DNA of 40,703 nt from Glaciecola sp034112105 (GTDB lineage: Bacteria > Pseudomonadota > Gammaproteobacteria > Enterobacterales > Alteromonadaceae): positions 1-40,703 of the forward strand of contig JAWUVZ010000077.1 of assembly GCA_034112105.1 (NCBI GenBank). The letters run 5' to 3'. The notes under the pieces are model-generated. The model did no database searches, had not been told where the DNA came from, and was given only the letters and a program-made list of their open reading frames with translations. Shown in pieces: positions 24,988-33,908 of the stretch. Position 1 is the stretch's first letter. Each line of letters begins with the position of its first letter. The position numbers were made by a program, and so were the translations under genes.

Positions 24988-27600
24988 TTAAGCGATGTTC
25001 AACGCAGGAATGATGTTTGCTTTGGCTGCTTCAGCAGCTTTGCTAAACTTAGGCATGCGATCAAAGTTCAAGTAGCGAAACACTTCACCGCTCATTGATT
25101 CAATTTTGCTCGCGTATTCCATATATTCATCAGCGGTTGGTATACGACCGACAATAGCGCCAACAGCAGCCATTTCAGCTGAACATAAGTAGACATTTGC
25201 GCCATCACCTAAACGGTTAGGGAAGTTACGCGTTGATGTAGATAACACTGTAGCGCCTGCAAGTACTCGTGCTTGATTACCCATACATAATGAACAACCC
25301 GACATTTCCATTCTTACACCAGCTTTACCATAAATACTGAAGTAACCTTCTTCCATTAACTGAGCTTCATCCATTTTCGTTGGTGGAGACATCCACAAAC
25401 GTGTTGGCAATGTGCCTTTGAATTGTTCAAGAAGTTTACCCGCGGCTCTGAAGTGACCAATATTCGTCATACAGGAGCCAATGAAAACTTCATCAACCTT
25501 GTCACCAGCAACTTCAGATAATGTTCTAGCATCATCCGGATCATTTGGACAACACAAAATTGGCTCGTTAATTTCAGCTAAATCAATTTCAAGTACTTCT
25601 ACGTATTCTGCATCAGCATCAGCTTGCATTAATGTCGGCTTAGCTAACCATTCTTCCATTTTGCGCGCACGACGCTCTAATGTTCTTGGGTCGCCATAGC
25701 CTTCGTTTATCATCCAGCGAAGCATAGTGATGTTTGAAGTCAAGTACTCGGCAATTGACTCTTCGGACAATTTGATTGTACAACCTGCAGCAGAGCGCTC
25801 TGCAGAGGCGTCTGACAATTCGAATGCTTGCTCAACCGTTAAGTTATTTAAACCTTCAATTTCGAGTATACGACCAGAAAATGCATTGACTTTACCTTTC
25901 TTAGCAACAGTCAGTAAACCGTTCTTAATGGCGTATAAGGGAATAGCGTGAACTAAATCACGAAGCGTGATGCCTGGTTTCATTTCACCTTTAAAGCGAA
26001 CCAATATTGATTCAGGCATATCCAAAGGCATAACACCGGTGGCGGCTGCAAATGCAACTAAGCCCGAACCAGCAGGGAATGAGATCCCCATTGGGAAACG
26101 CGTATGTGAGTCACCACCAGTACCAACTGTATCTGGCAATAACATGCGGTTTAACCAAGAATGGATAATACCATCACCCGGGCGTAACGACACACAACCA
26201 CGAGTCATAATAAAATCAGGTAATGTATGCTGAGTATCAATATCTACAGGCTTTGGATAAGCAGCAGTGTGACAAAATGACTGCATTGTTAGGTCGGCAG
26301 TAAAGCCTAAACATGCTAAGTCTTTAAGCTCATCACGCGTCATAGGACCCGTTGTATCTTGCGAGCCCACGGTCGTCATTTTAGGTTCACAGTAAGTACC
26401 TGGACGAATACCTTCTACACCACATGCTTTACCAACCATTTTTTGGGCCAACGTAAAGCCTTTGGTCGATGCAGCTGGAACTAGAGGCTTACGGAACATA
26501 TCGTTTGGTTCTAAACCTAACGCTTCACGAGCTTTATCAGTTAAGCCACGACCGATGATAAGGTTAATGCGGCCACCAGCGCGCACTTCATCAAGTAATA
26601 CGTCTGACTTGTATTCAAAAGTCGAAAGTAGTTCGCCTGTATCAGCGTTTTTAACTTCACCAGCGAATGGATAGATGTCAATCACATCGCCCATGTTTAA
26701 TTTGTCGACGTTCGCTTCAAATACTAATGCGCCAGCATCTTCCATGGTGTTATAGAAAATTGGAGCGACTTGGCCGCCGATACAAACACAACCACCGCGT
26801 TTATTTGGCACACCCGGCAGGTCATCACCAAAGAACCACAATACTGAATTAGTGGCCGATTTGCGCGAAGACCCTGTTCCTACGACATCGCCAACGAAAG
26901 CAACCGGATGGCCCTTCGCTTTAATTTGTTCAATTTGAGCAAGTGGACCTAATTCACCATGAACTTCGGGTGTTAAGCCATCACGTGTCATTTTATACAT
27001 TGCACGAGCATGTAGAGGAATGTCAGGACGAGACCAAGCATCAGGTGCTGGTGATAAATCATCAGTATTAGTTTCACCCGTCACTTTGAAAACAGACATT
27101 GTGATTTTCTCAGCTAAATCATCGCGCGAAGTAAACCACTCGCCTTCAGCCCAAGAATGCATAATATCAGTCGCAAATGCATTGCCAGCTTTATGCTTCT
27201 CATCAACATCATGAAAAGCATCAAACATCAATAAGGTATGCTTTAGCTCTTCTGCAGCAAGTTCAGCTAAATCATTGTTGTCTAGCAAACTAACTAAGGT
27301 TTCGATGTTATAACCACCGTGCATATTACCGAGTAACTGCACAGCAGCATCAGCACTAACTAAGTCGCAAGACTCTTCGCCTTTAGCAATAGCGCTTAAA
27401 AATACAGCTTTGACATAAGCGGCTTCATCAACGCCAGGAGGCACGCGTTCTGAAATTAATTCTAATAGAAATGCTTCTTCGCCCGCTGGCGGGTTCTTCA
27501 ATAGTTCAACTAGGCCAGCAACTTGCTCTGGATTCAATGGCTTTGGTGGAATGCCTTCAGCGGCACGTTCTTCTACGTGTTTACGATAATCTTCTAACAC
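24988..27600 (-). CDS. acnB: Aconitate hydratase B (bifunctional 2-methylisocitrate dehydratase)
   Basis: AcnB interconverts citrate and isocitrate in the TCA cycle, and in its iron-free form can bind mRNA. The 870-residue protein starts at a GTG (27600) with AGAGGG upstream; the N-terminus MLEDYRKHVEERAAEGIPPKPL matches E. coli almost exactly. The N-terminal HEAT-like domain (about 1-160) distinguishes AcnB from AcnA. The [4Fe-4S] ligands are C710 (FIGSCMTN), C769 and C772 (GCSLCMGN), at the same numbers as in E. coli. It is a single-gene unit ended by a clear terminator. Confidence 0.97.
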   Translation of the reverse strand: MLEDYRKHVEERAAEGIPPKPLNPEQVAGLVELLKNPPAGEEAFLLELISERVPPGVDEAAYVKAVFLSAIAKGEESCDLVSADAAVQLLGNMHGGYNIETLVSLLDNNDLAELAAEELKHTLLMFDAFHDVDEKHKAGNAFATDIMHSWAEGEWFTSRDDLAEKITMSVFKVTGETNTDDLSPAPDAWSRPDIPLHARAMYKMTRDGLTPEVHGELGPLAQIEQIKAKGHPVAFVGDVVGTGSSRKSATNSVLWFFGDDLPGVPNKRGGCVCIGGQVAPIFYNTMEDAGALVFEANVDKLNMGDVIDIYPFAGEVKNADTGELLSTFEYKSDVLLDEVRAGGRINLIIGRGLTDKAREALGLEPNDMFRKPLVPAASTKGFTLAQKMVGKACGVEGIRPGTYCEPKMTTVGSQDTTGPMTRDELKDLACLGFTADLTMQSFCHTAAYPKPVDIDTQHTLPDFIMTRGCVSLRPGDGIIHSWLNRMLLPDTVGTGGDSHTRFPMGISFPAGSGLVAFAAATGVMPLDMPESILVRFKGEMKPGITLRDLVHAIPLYAIKNGLLTVAKKGKVNAFSGRILEIEGLNNLTVEQAFELSDASAERSAAGCTIKLSEESIAEYLTSNITMLRWMINEGYGDPRTLERRARKMEEWLAKPTLMQADADAEYVEVLEIDLAEINEPILCCPNDPDDARTLSEVAGDKVDEVFIGSCMTNIGHFRAAGKLLEQFKGTLPTRLWMSPPTKMDEAQLMEEGYFSIYGKAGVRMEMSGCSLCMGNQARVLAGATVLSTSTRNFPNRLGDGANVYLCSAEMAAVGAIVGRIPTADEYMEYASKIESMSGEVFRYLNFDRMPKFSKAAEAAKANIIPALNIA

Positions 27601-27629
27601 TATTTAACCCTCTTTTTTATGCTGGTTTT

Positions 27630-27721
27630 TGTTCATATCAGTTGTTCATATAAATAGAACTAACCTGCAGGAATAAGCTTGATTTCAAAATTGTACACAC
27701 ATTGTAACGCTTAACGTTAAG
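27630..27721. promoter_or_regulatory. Repeats and palindrome upstream of acnB
   Basis: TGTTCATAT occurs twice (27630 and 27643, 13 bp apart), and a perfect 12-bp palindrome CTTAACGTTAAG lies at 27710-27721. All are within 120 bp of the acnB start and could be operator sites. No known regulator motif was recognised. Confidence 0.3.
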
Positions 27722-27814
27722 AATATGAATGGCAAAAGCTTTTTGTCGAATTATAGCCGATATTCATCAAACTAATTGTTGGAATAATGTTAACAGATTT
27801 AATTTATGTTTAGC

Positions 27815-28972
27815 CTATTTCGTAGTTAACTTAAAAATCTTGGTATGATCGCCATCAGTTAATAATAAGATATTTCCATCGCTGTCTTGTTCTATATCTC
27901 GGAGTCTATGTTCAAAATTTGGCAGTAATATACGCTCATTCGAAACCTTGTCTCCATTTAACAGTAACGCTCTAAGCTGTTTGAACTTGAGTGAAGTCAC
28001 GATTAAATGTTGAGATAAAGACGGAAATTTATCAGACCCATATAAAATCATGCCTGAGGGAGCAATCGAGGGCGTCCAATCAAAATCAGGTTGTTGCATC
28101 CCGGGGTACTCGGTAAACGGGGTGATCACAGCCCCCGAATAATCTTGACCGTTAGTAATAATTGGCCAACCATAATTATTACCTTTCTTAATAATATTAA
28201 TCTCATCGCCACCCGCTGGGCCGTGCTCGTGCGAAATAATCAAACCTGAATCGCCTACCAATAATGCTTGTGGGTTGCGATGCCCCAGACTATATACGTA
28301 ACTGGCATTGCTGTTAGGCATCTCTTTCTCGAAGAAAGGATTATCACTCAAGGCTTTGCCTATATCGCTTACTCTTATTATTTTACCTAAGTGCGAGGAC
28401 TTTACCTGCGCCTGCTCACGAAAATCGAAGCCGTCGCCAGTACTTATAAGTAGGCTATTATCTGCTAAAAATACGAGACGACCACCATAATGCACTGGCG
28501 TGTTTTTGTCTGTATTGACACTAAAAATGTCTTCGACTGTTTTAATTTCGTTACCCGAATTAGGCATTTTGAATCTAACTACTTTCAATCGATTTGAGTC
28601 ACTGGTTCCTGCACTGTAGCTTAAATATATCCACGAATTTGTGTCAAAATCTGGATGAAAAGCTAAATCGAGGAATCCTCCCTGACTATCTACAATTAAA
28701 TCGGTTATAGGAGTCGTAAAAGTTTCCTTGTTCCACTGTTGGTCATATACAATGACGCTTCCGTCTCTGTCCGTTACAAATATTTCATTACTTGGAGAAA
28801 GGTTAATTGACCACGATTTAGGTAATCCATCGACGAGTAATTCCACATCAAAATTAGTATCCACGAGAACTGGGCTAGTCTGGGCACATGCTACTTGCCA
28901 ATTAAACGCTACTAGCACTAAAGATGAAGCAATCAATCTAGCAATGAACATGGGGAACTTGTTTAACATCAT
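27815..28972 (-). CDS. PQQ-dependent sugar dehydrogenase family protein (YliI/Asd-like)
   Basis: This 385-residue protein has a signal peptide (about 1-30, ending ACA) and a six-bladed propeller of the glucose/sorbosone dehydrogenase (GSDH) family. These periplasmic enzymes oxidise aldose sugars with calcium and PQQ. Family motifs are GGFLDLAFHPDF, HYGGRLVF, SLGHRNPQAL, SHEHGPAGGDEIN and NNYGWPIITNG, with the final blade motif LRDIEQDSDGNILLLTD. The size is near that of E. coli YliI. Its electron acceptor is unknown. It is transcribed alone. The family is clear; substrate and PQQ use are inferred. Confidence 0.88.
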   Translation of the reverse strand: MMLNKFPMFIARLIASSLVLVAFNWQVACAQTSPVLVDTNFDVELLVDGLPKSWSINLSPSNEIFVTDRDGSVIVYDQQWNKETFTTPITDLIVDSQGGFLDLAFHPDFDTNSWIYLSYSAGTSDSNRLKVVRFKMPNSGNEIKTVEDIFSVNTDKNTPVHYGGRLVFLADNSLLISTGDGFDFREQAQVKSSHLGKIIRVSDIGKALSDNPFFEKEMPNSNASYVYSLGHRNPQALLVGDSGLIISHEHGPAGGDEINIIKKGNNYGWPIITNGQDYSGAVITPFTEYPGMQQPDFDWTPSIAPSGMILYGSDKFPSLSQHLIVTSLKFKQLRALLLNGDKVSNERILLPNFEHRLRDIEQDSDGNILLLTDGDHTKIFKLTTK

Positions 28973-29097
28973 TATCCTTTTTTAAAAAGCCATTGACCGT
29001 GAATCATTTTTTTCTTGCCGCAAGTATAATAAAACGAGAACATAATAATCACAACGTAAGAAAAAAACATATATAGTATCGTTAAGTAAAATAGAGA

Positions 29098-29634
29098 ATG
29101 AAAACATTGGAAAGCCAAATTAACAATCATCAAAGAACTAAATTAGTGCGTTTTAGCTTATTTCTTTTTCAACTGTTGGTTACTACTATGATTACTTTTT
29201 TAATTGCGAGTGCCTTGCACACTCAATCAGTGCTAGCTGGGTTAATATCTGTCGGCGCTGAAATTCCTTTGAGTGTCCGCATAAAAACGGTTTTTGTTGA
29301 TTTTGTGGGATTGCTACCCACTTATGGTGTCATCGTACTAGTAGGCATGCTAATTGCCATGTCGGTCGCTGTATTGATAGCAAACACATTGCTAGTAAAG
29401 CCTTTACAAAATACGATTAATGAGCCGCAGAAGTCACAAATTTGGTTGTATGCCCTAGCTGGGGCTGTCGCAATGTTTACCATACTCGCTGCAATGCATC
29501 CAATATTAGATGTGAGCATAATTGCTGGTGCCAGAGGACTTTCAGGTTTACTTACACAGAGCATAGCAGGAGCAATTGGTGGCGCCGTTTTCGGATTAAT
29601 TAGAAGTAGAACAAAAACACGTAAACAAAGCTGA
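29098..29634 (+). CDS. Hypothetical inner-membrane protein
   Basis: The 178-residue basic protein has about four hydrophobic segments (about 18-42, 65-95, 112-130 and 145-170). The third and fourth are joined by a loop, and the last contains a GxxxG-rich stretch (SIAGAIGGAVFGLI) suited to helix packing. The C-terminus is positively charged (RSRTKTRKQS), consistent with a cytoplasmic end. No family is recognised. It is divergent from the sugar dehydrogenase and convergent with the next gene, so context says little. The ATG follows AGAGA at a tight distance. Confidence 0.7.
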   Translation: MKTLESQINNHQRTKLVRFSLFLFQLLVTTMITFLIASALHTQSVLAGLISVGAEIPLSVRIKTVFVDFVGLLPTYGVIVLVGMLIAMSVAVLIANTLLVKPLQNTINEPQKSQIWLYALAGAVAMFTILAAMHPILDVSIIAGARGLSGLLTQSIAGAIGGAVFGLIRSRTKTRKQS

Positions 29635-29663
29635 AAGTTAAAGCAGCTAATTTTGATTGAAAG

Positions 29664-30215
29664 TCAGTTTGGGCAAACTAAAGTAGAACTGTAATATTTA
29701 GTCACTTTTTCAAACTGCTTTGGGTTATGCCATTCTTTGCGAATTTTACAAATATACGGGTAATAAGTATTAACAAATCCTTCGGCATCAATATCAAAAA
29801 ATTGCTTAGCAACTTCTTCATCACATAAATCCATTTCACGACATAAAAGTATTTGTTCATAGAAAGTAAAAATTTGATCTAATGCACCACTTAATTTATC
29901 TTCATTAATCAGTGTTAGCACTTCACTATTATAAATTACGGGTAAATCGTCAGGGTTAATCTCAGTATCTTGCAATATCCTATTAAGTCGAGATGTGCGC
30001 TCAGTTATTGATTCGGTGAGTGTCAGTCTAGCTGCGACTAACATATTATTGCTATGATAACGCTCAACAAAAGCCATTGACCGTTCGACTCTAACCGCAG
30101 ACTTATGTTCCAAATATTGATAAATACCAAATAAACCACCGATAACTACTGCCGTTGCTGCCACCCAAGTACCGACAACTTCTGCGAATTGTAATTTTAG
30201 TCCTTGGTCAGTCAT
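29664..30215 (-). CDS. Hypothetical single-pass membrane protein (DUF4760-like appearance)
   Basis: The 183-residue protein has one N-terminal membrane segment (about 13-34) followed by a helical soluble domain. The pattern of a membrane helix, then Q/E-K-S, then R-V-E-R-S-M-A-F-V-E-R-Y-H and a long helical body resembles small sensor-like proteins of the DUF4760 type, but I am not certain of the family. Three cysteines lie in the second half (LLCREMDLC, YICK), with a fourth near the end (LVCPN). Its ATG overlaps the stop of the lipoprotein gene (ATGA), so the two are translationally coupled and probably work together at the inner membrane. Confidence 0.65.
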   Translation of the reverse strand: MTDQGLKLQFAEVVGTWVAATAVVIGGLFGIYQYLEHKSAVRVERSMAFVERYHSNNMLVAARLTLTESITERTSRLNRILQDTEINPDDLPVIYNSEVLTLINEDKLSGALDQIFTFYEQILLCREMDLCDEEVAKQFFDIDAEGFVNTYYPYICKIRKEWHNPKQFEKVTKYYSSTLVCPN

Positions 30216-30433
30216 TTTTTACAAACAGGTAAGTTTTTATTAACAAGACACGGATTGTATCCACGCTCATCACCATTCACTACTTCTGCAGGGCACCTTT
30301 CAGTATCATTTTCTGTACACTCAGGTTGCTTTTCTTCAACGGAGGAGGTGCTGCCGCAGCCAACTAAAGACATCACGATTATGTTGATCAAAACAAACGT
30401 TCGAAGCACTCTATTTTGTGATAAATATTCCAT
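30212..30433 (-). CDS. Small cysteine-rich lipoprotein
   Basis: I start it at the ATG at 30433 (73 residues), because AAGGAT lies at the right distance; a longer form from 30487 is possible. The N-terminus is a lipoprotein signal ending in the lipobox LVGC, so Cys26 would be lipidated. The mature part is only about 48 residues, acidic, with four cysteines (PECTEN, ERCPAE, NPCLVN, PVCKK) that could make two disulfides in the periplasm. No family is recognised. It is the first gene of a two-gene unit with the membrane protein downstream (four-base overlap). Confidence 0.7.
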   Translation of the reverse strand: MEYLSQNRVLRTFVLINIIVMSLVGCGSTSSVEEKQPECTENDTERCPAEVVNGDERGYNPCLVNKNLPVCKK

Positions 30434-30528
30434 AAGTATCCTTAATCCTTTTCTTTTATAAATAGCACTATACTTGAATTTATGCATAATTGGGTAAATT
30501 ATGGACTTTTTTAATTTTATGGATGAAC

Positions 30529-31338
30529 ATGCAACCTAGAACATTTTTAGCTACTTTATGCCTTTCATTTCTTTCAATCTTGCAACCAACATATGCCGAT
30601 AATGAGTTTGACAATTTGCGAATAATCACTGGGTTTTCTATGGGCTATAGTGAATTTTCCTTTCCTGAAAAGCTTGACCACAATATTTCTTTTCCCAGTG
30701 CCAATATTCCTGTTGGTATCACATTCGATAATTGGCAAATTTCATTGAACCTTAGCACAACTCTTTCAAAGGCGGATATTGCGGAAGAAGAAGATGTGGG
30801 TCAGGCGTCACGAGATGATATCGATTTTACTGTGGGTTACAGAATAAATTCAAATTGGTCAATCTTCACTGGATATAAATATGGTAAAACCAAGATGCAG
30901 TTCTCTCCACGAGACTTTGATGAAAAAGAAAACGAAGGAACAGATCTGGAGCTCGAATTTACTAATGAAAGTTACTCGCAAAAGGGCCCTTTTGTTGGCG
31001 CTAGTTATAGTTGGCAGTTTGAAAAAGCCGGACGTTTAAGCATATCGCTCGCATATGCATATCTTGAGGCCATTGATAACTTTGCAGCCAACACTGATGA
31101 CGAAGAAGAGGAAGAGGAATCGGTTGAATTCGACGATTTATCTGGCCAAGTAAAAGGGGATACCAAAGGATTTAGTTATGGCTTAAATTGGACGATGCCG
31201 TTGTCTAGTAATTTATTATTTCAAACACGTTTTAAGGTCAATAAATATCAGCAGGATATTGTTCTTGGTGCCGAGCGATTTGAAGATATTGACGAAACAT
31301 TCACATCTTTGCATGTTGGTCTCGCTTATGTTTTCTGA
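30529..31338 (+). CDS. Outer-membrane beta-barrel protein, hypothetical
   Basis: Read from the ATG at 30529 with GGA at suitable spacing, the product has 269 residues: a signal peptide (about 1-23, ending TYA) followed by alternating polar/aromatic strands typical of an 8- to 12-stranded barrel, ending in the outer-membrane sorting pattern HVGLAYVF with a C-terminal Phe. A strikingly acidic loop (DDEEEEEES... about residues 192-205) and other Asp/Glu-rich turns suggest surface loops that bind cations. The ligand or transport role is unknown. It is divergent from the lipoprotein gene and convergent with the caspase-like gene 16 bp away. Confidence 0.8.
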   Translation: MQPRTFLATLCLSFLSILQPTYADNEFDNLRIITGFSMGYSEFSFPEKLDHNISFPSANIPVGITFDNWQISLNLSTTLSKADIAEEEDVGQASRDDIDFTVGYRINSNWSIFTGYKYGKTKMQFSPRDFDEKENEGTDLELEFTNESYSQKGPFVGASYSWQFEKAGRLSISLAYAYLEAIDNFAANTDDEEEEEESVEFDDLSGQVKGDTKGFSYGLNWTMPLSSNLLFQTRFKVNKYQQDIVLGAERFEDIDETFTSLHVGLAYVF

Positions 31339-31354
31339 CTATATGACTAAATCA

Positions 31355-32152
31355 CTAAAATACAATTAAATCGGGAATATCTCTATTTTTAGGTGGACTA
31401 AAAAAGACATCACTAAGCAAAGACGAATGTTCCCAAGGAATTTGCTTATTGCGAGTTTCTTTTGCGACACCTGTTCTTACTTTCTTAAATACTTCTTCGA
31501 CCCGTATCTGTTTATCAATATGGCGTAATAAATGTTTGGTATATACGCCATTCTTACCGCTTCCATCAGACGCAACGCCACCGGGCTCAGTCGCAAATGC
31601 AATAAGCGTATTTGAAGGTGCCTTAATAGGCGCTAAGCCACTCGATATGATTCCATTGATTGCGAGCAAGCCGTTTTCAAAAGGATTGTTGCGGCAAGCA
31701 TCTAAGATGATGATGTTTTGTAGATTTTTCGTGTTGCTAATTTCGGTAAAAAAATTACCAATTTCATACAAACCCGAAATAAATTGTTGTTGGTTTTCAA
31801 ACGCCAGACCCAAAGGCACAATGTAGTTTTGATGATTAACCTGAATGGCATGTCCAGCATAATAAATTATAGCGAGCTTGTTTTTATACTGGTGTCGTTT
31901 AACTTCGGAGTAAAATTGCCGAACTCCATTCGACAATTCAGCCAATTCGTTGTCAGCAAGTAAACTCACTCGAAAGCCCAAGTCAGTTAAACTATCTGCG
32001 ATGTCCTTGGCGTCGTTACCTGAGTTTTTTAATGGTGCATTCACGTAACTTGTATTACCTATTACTAGCGCAAATCGCTGCATCTTTTGATCTGAAGCAA
32101 CGCTTGTAAGTGACATTACACAAAGATACACAAAAAATAAAAGTCTTAGCAT
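31355..32152 (-). CDS. Secreted caspase-like (peptidase C14) protein
   Basis: The 265-residue protein has a signal peptide (about 1-19) followed by a single caspase/metacaspase domain (about 25-250). The domain opens with RFALVIGNTSYVNAPLKNSGNDA. The catalytic dyad is complete: His101 in YYAGHAIQ and Cys153 in ILDACRNNPF. Proteins of this family cleave after basic or acidic residues; bacterial ones often carry extra repeat domains, but this one is a stand-alone peptidase and is exported to the periplasm. GGAG lies 11 bases before the ATG. Its target is unknown. The gene sits alone between convergent and truncated neighbours. Confidence 0.88.
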   Translation of the reverse strand: MLRLLFFVYLCVMSLTSVASDQKMQRFALVIGNTSYVNAPLKNSGNDAKDIADSLTDLGFRVSLLADNELAELSNGVRQFYSEVKRHQYKNKLAIIYYAGHAIQVNHQNYIVPLGLAFENQQQFISGLYEIGNFFTEISNTKNLQNIIILDACRNNPFENGLLAINGIISSGLAPIKAPSNTLIAFATEPGGVASDGSGKNGVYTKHLLRHIDKQIRVEEVFKKVRTGVAKETRNKQIPWEHSSLLSDVFFSPPKNRDIPDLIVF

Positions 32153-32257
32153 TTACTATTAATCTCCATAAAACGTTCTTAAAAATAACAAAGAATACAT
32201 GTCTAGTCTATTCAACAAACTCAAAGCGGCACTAGCTAGTGAAAACTGCTGAGTACG

Positions 32258-33133
32258 TTAACTACCTTTTTGATACACCTGCTTAAGTCGCTGCTTAAAA
32301 ATTTTGCCACTGTCTTCTCTAGGCAATTGCGTGTGTAAATCCAGTTTTTGAGGAAATTTGAATTTCGCTAATTTAGCGTCCAAAAATGCATGCACTTGTT
32401 CTAAACTAAGGCTTGTCGAATACTTGCATACCAAAGCCGCAACAAGCATCTCTCCAAATTCGGTATGGGGCGCACCAAATACAGCACAGTCTGCTATTTC
32501 AGACATTTTAATGAGCTGAGCTTCAATTTCTGTAGGGAGTATATTCACGCCACCCGAAATTACCATGTCTTTTTGGCGGTCATTAATGAATAGATAGCCG
32601 TTTTCGTCAACATAGCCAATATCACCCACTGTTGTGTGGCTGCCAAGATGAATTTCATTAAAGTCCCCTTCGGCATTGGTGTAACGAAAAGCACCAAACT
32701 GGGGTAAATCAATATAGATAAGACCTGACTCTCCTATTTTACATTCTTGCTTGTCTTGGTCGAGTATTTTTATAGAACCGCCGGGCAAGACTTTTCCAAC
32801 AGAGCCCGGTTTACTCAATGCCTCTACTGATGAAATTAAGGTCATAAAGCCAATTTCGCTCGCACCATAAAACTCATAAAATATCGGCCCAAACCACGCT
32901 ATCATGGCTTTATTTACCTCTGCAGAGCATTGTGAACCCGTTGAAATAGCGAATTTAAGCGAAGACGTGTCGTATTGCTCTCGCACAGACAAAGGTAGTT
33001 TTAGCAGCCTTATCATCATGGTAGGTACAATATAAATATGGCTAATAGCAAAGTTTTGAATATCTCTTAAAAAGTACTCAGTCTCAAACTTAGGCGAAAT
33101 GCATACCTCTAAATGCCAGTGGCTCGGTGACAA
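32258..33133 (-). pseudogene. Truncated acyl-CoA synthetase (AMP-binding), N-terminal half missing
   Basis: This open frame corresponds to the C-terminal 280 residues or so of an AMP-forming acyl-CoA synthetase. Present are the core motif YGASE, the hinge region GDIGYVDENGYLFINDRQKD and the catalytic-lysine region PREDSGKIFKQRLK. Missing is everything before about the middle of the enzyme, including the phosphate-binding loop (YTSGTTGxPKG type). Homology appears to begin near SPKFETEYFLRDIQ; the residues before it (from the TTG at 33133) do not fit the family, and a stop codon lies just upstream in frame. It cannot make an adenylate and is best called a remnant. Confidence 0.8.
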
Positions 33134-33908
33134 TAGGAGACACTAATTGATAAAGCATCGCAAAGTTTTTGGCCGCTAGCATAGAGTCTGTTAATTCGGG
33201 CTCAAGTTTATAGAGGTCTTGTATGCACGCAGGTGTCGATCAGTGAAAATGCGGAATAGTCAAAGTACACAAAGACAGTGAATTAGCTAGCACAGCTATG
33301 GAATATGAGAAGTTGCCAGCGGAAGTCAGTTTTAAAACATCAGGTTAGTTTTTAGAAACCAGTACGATAAACTGCTAAGAAAAATATCCGCACCTGCATA
33401 CTCATGTTTAAATTTACTAAAAGTGTCTACAAATCTCAGGCTTTATCACAACTCAAACAGAAAAGAATCTCGGCGAAACACATAGTAGGAAACTAAGTGG
33501 GCGTTTTTGCAAAACCTCATGTCACCCGACTTTATACACAGTGTTTTGTGAGAAGCGTTTATGCCTAGTTCAACCAATGTGTTGCCTCGAACGATGGAGC
33601 TCACAGCCAATTTGAGACCGTCACCCGATTATCGTGCAACGTTGACAGATGCCACTACGCAGTATTTCGGCTTTGGATTTTCTCAGTTTCAATTTCAGAC
33701 ATTAATACACTCGCACATCAATAAATGGTTATAATGTAAATTGATTGTTAATTTTATCTGATTAAGACTATCTTCAGCTAAGCGCATTAATGGTATGACT
33801 GTGTCCCTATAACATCGAATTTCTATGTTGTCAGATGCGCGTTAACGACCACTTAAATTTATTTTCTTATTTGATTTAAAAACTCACTTTACAGATTAAG
33901 GATGTGAC
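33134..33908. other. 775-bp gene-free stretch with gene fragments
   Basis: No full gene is found here, although the region separates two acyl-CoA synthetase genes. On the minus strand a short open frame adjoining the truncated ligase, but in another frame, reads like a piece of real protein (QDLYKLEPELTDSMLAAK, continuing for about 20 residues). Farther on, frames are interrupted by stops on both strands. The composition looks less AT-rich around 33480-33700 than in ordinary intergenic DNA here. It most likely holds the scar of an insertion/deletion or an old repeat, plus the promoter of the following gene near its right end. Confidence 0.5.

Noticed and set aside
33480..33700. Possible integron attC site or repeat element in the gene-free stretch
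   Set aside because: I could not find paired core sites (GTTRRRY/RYYYAAC) with the required symmetry, and cannot search for other copies.
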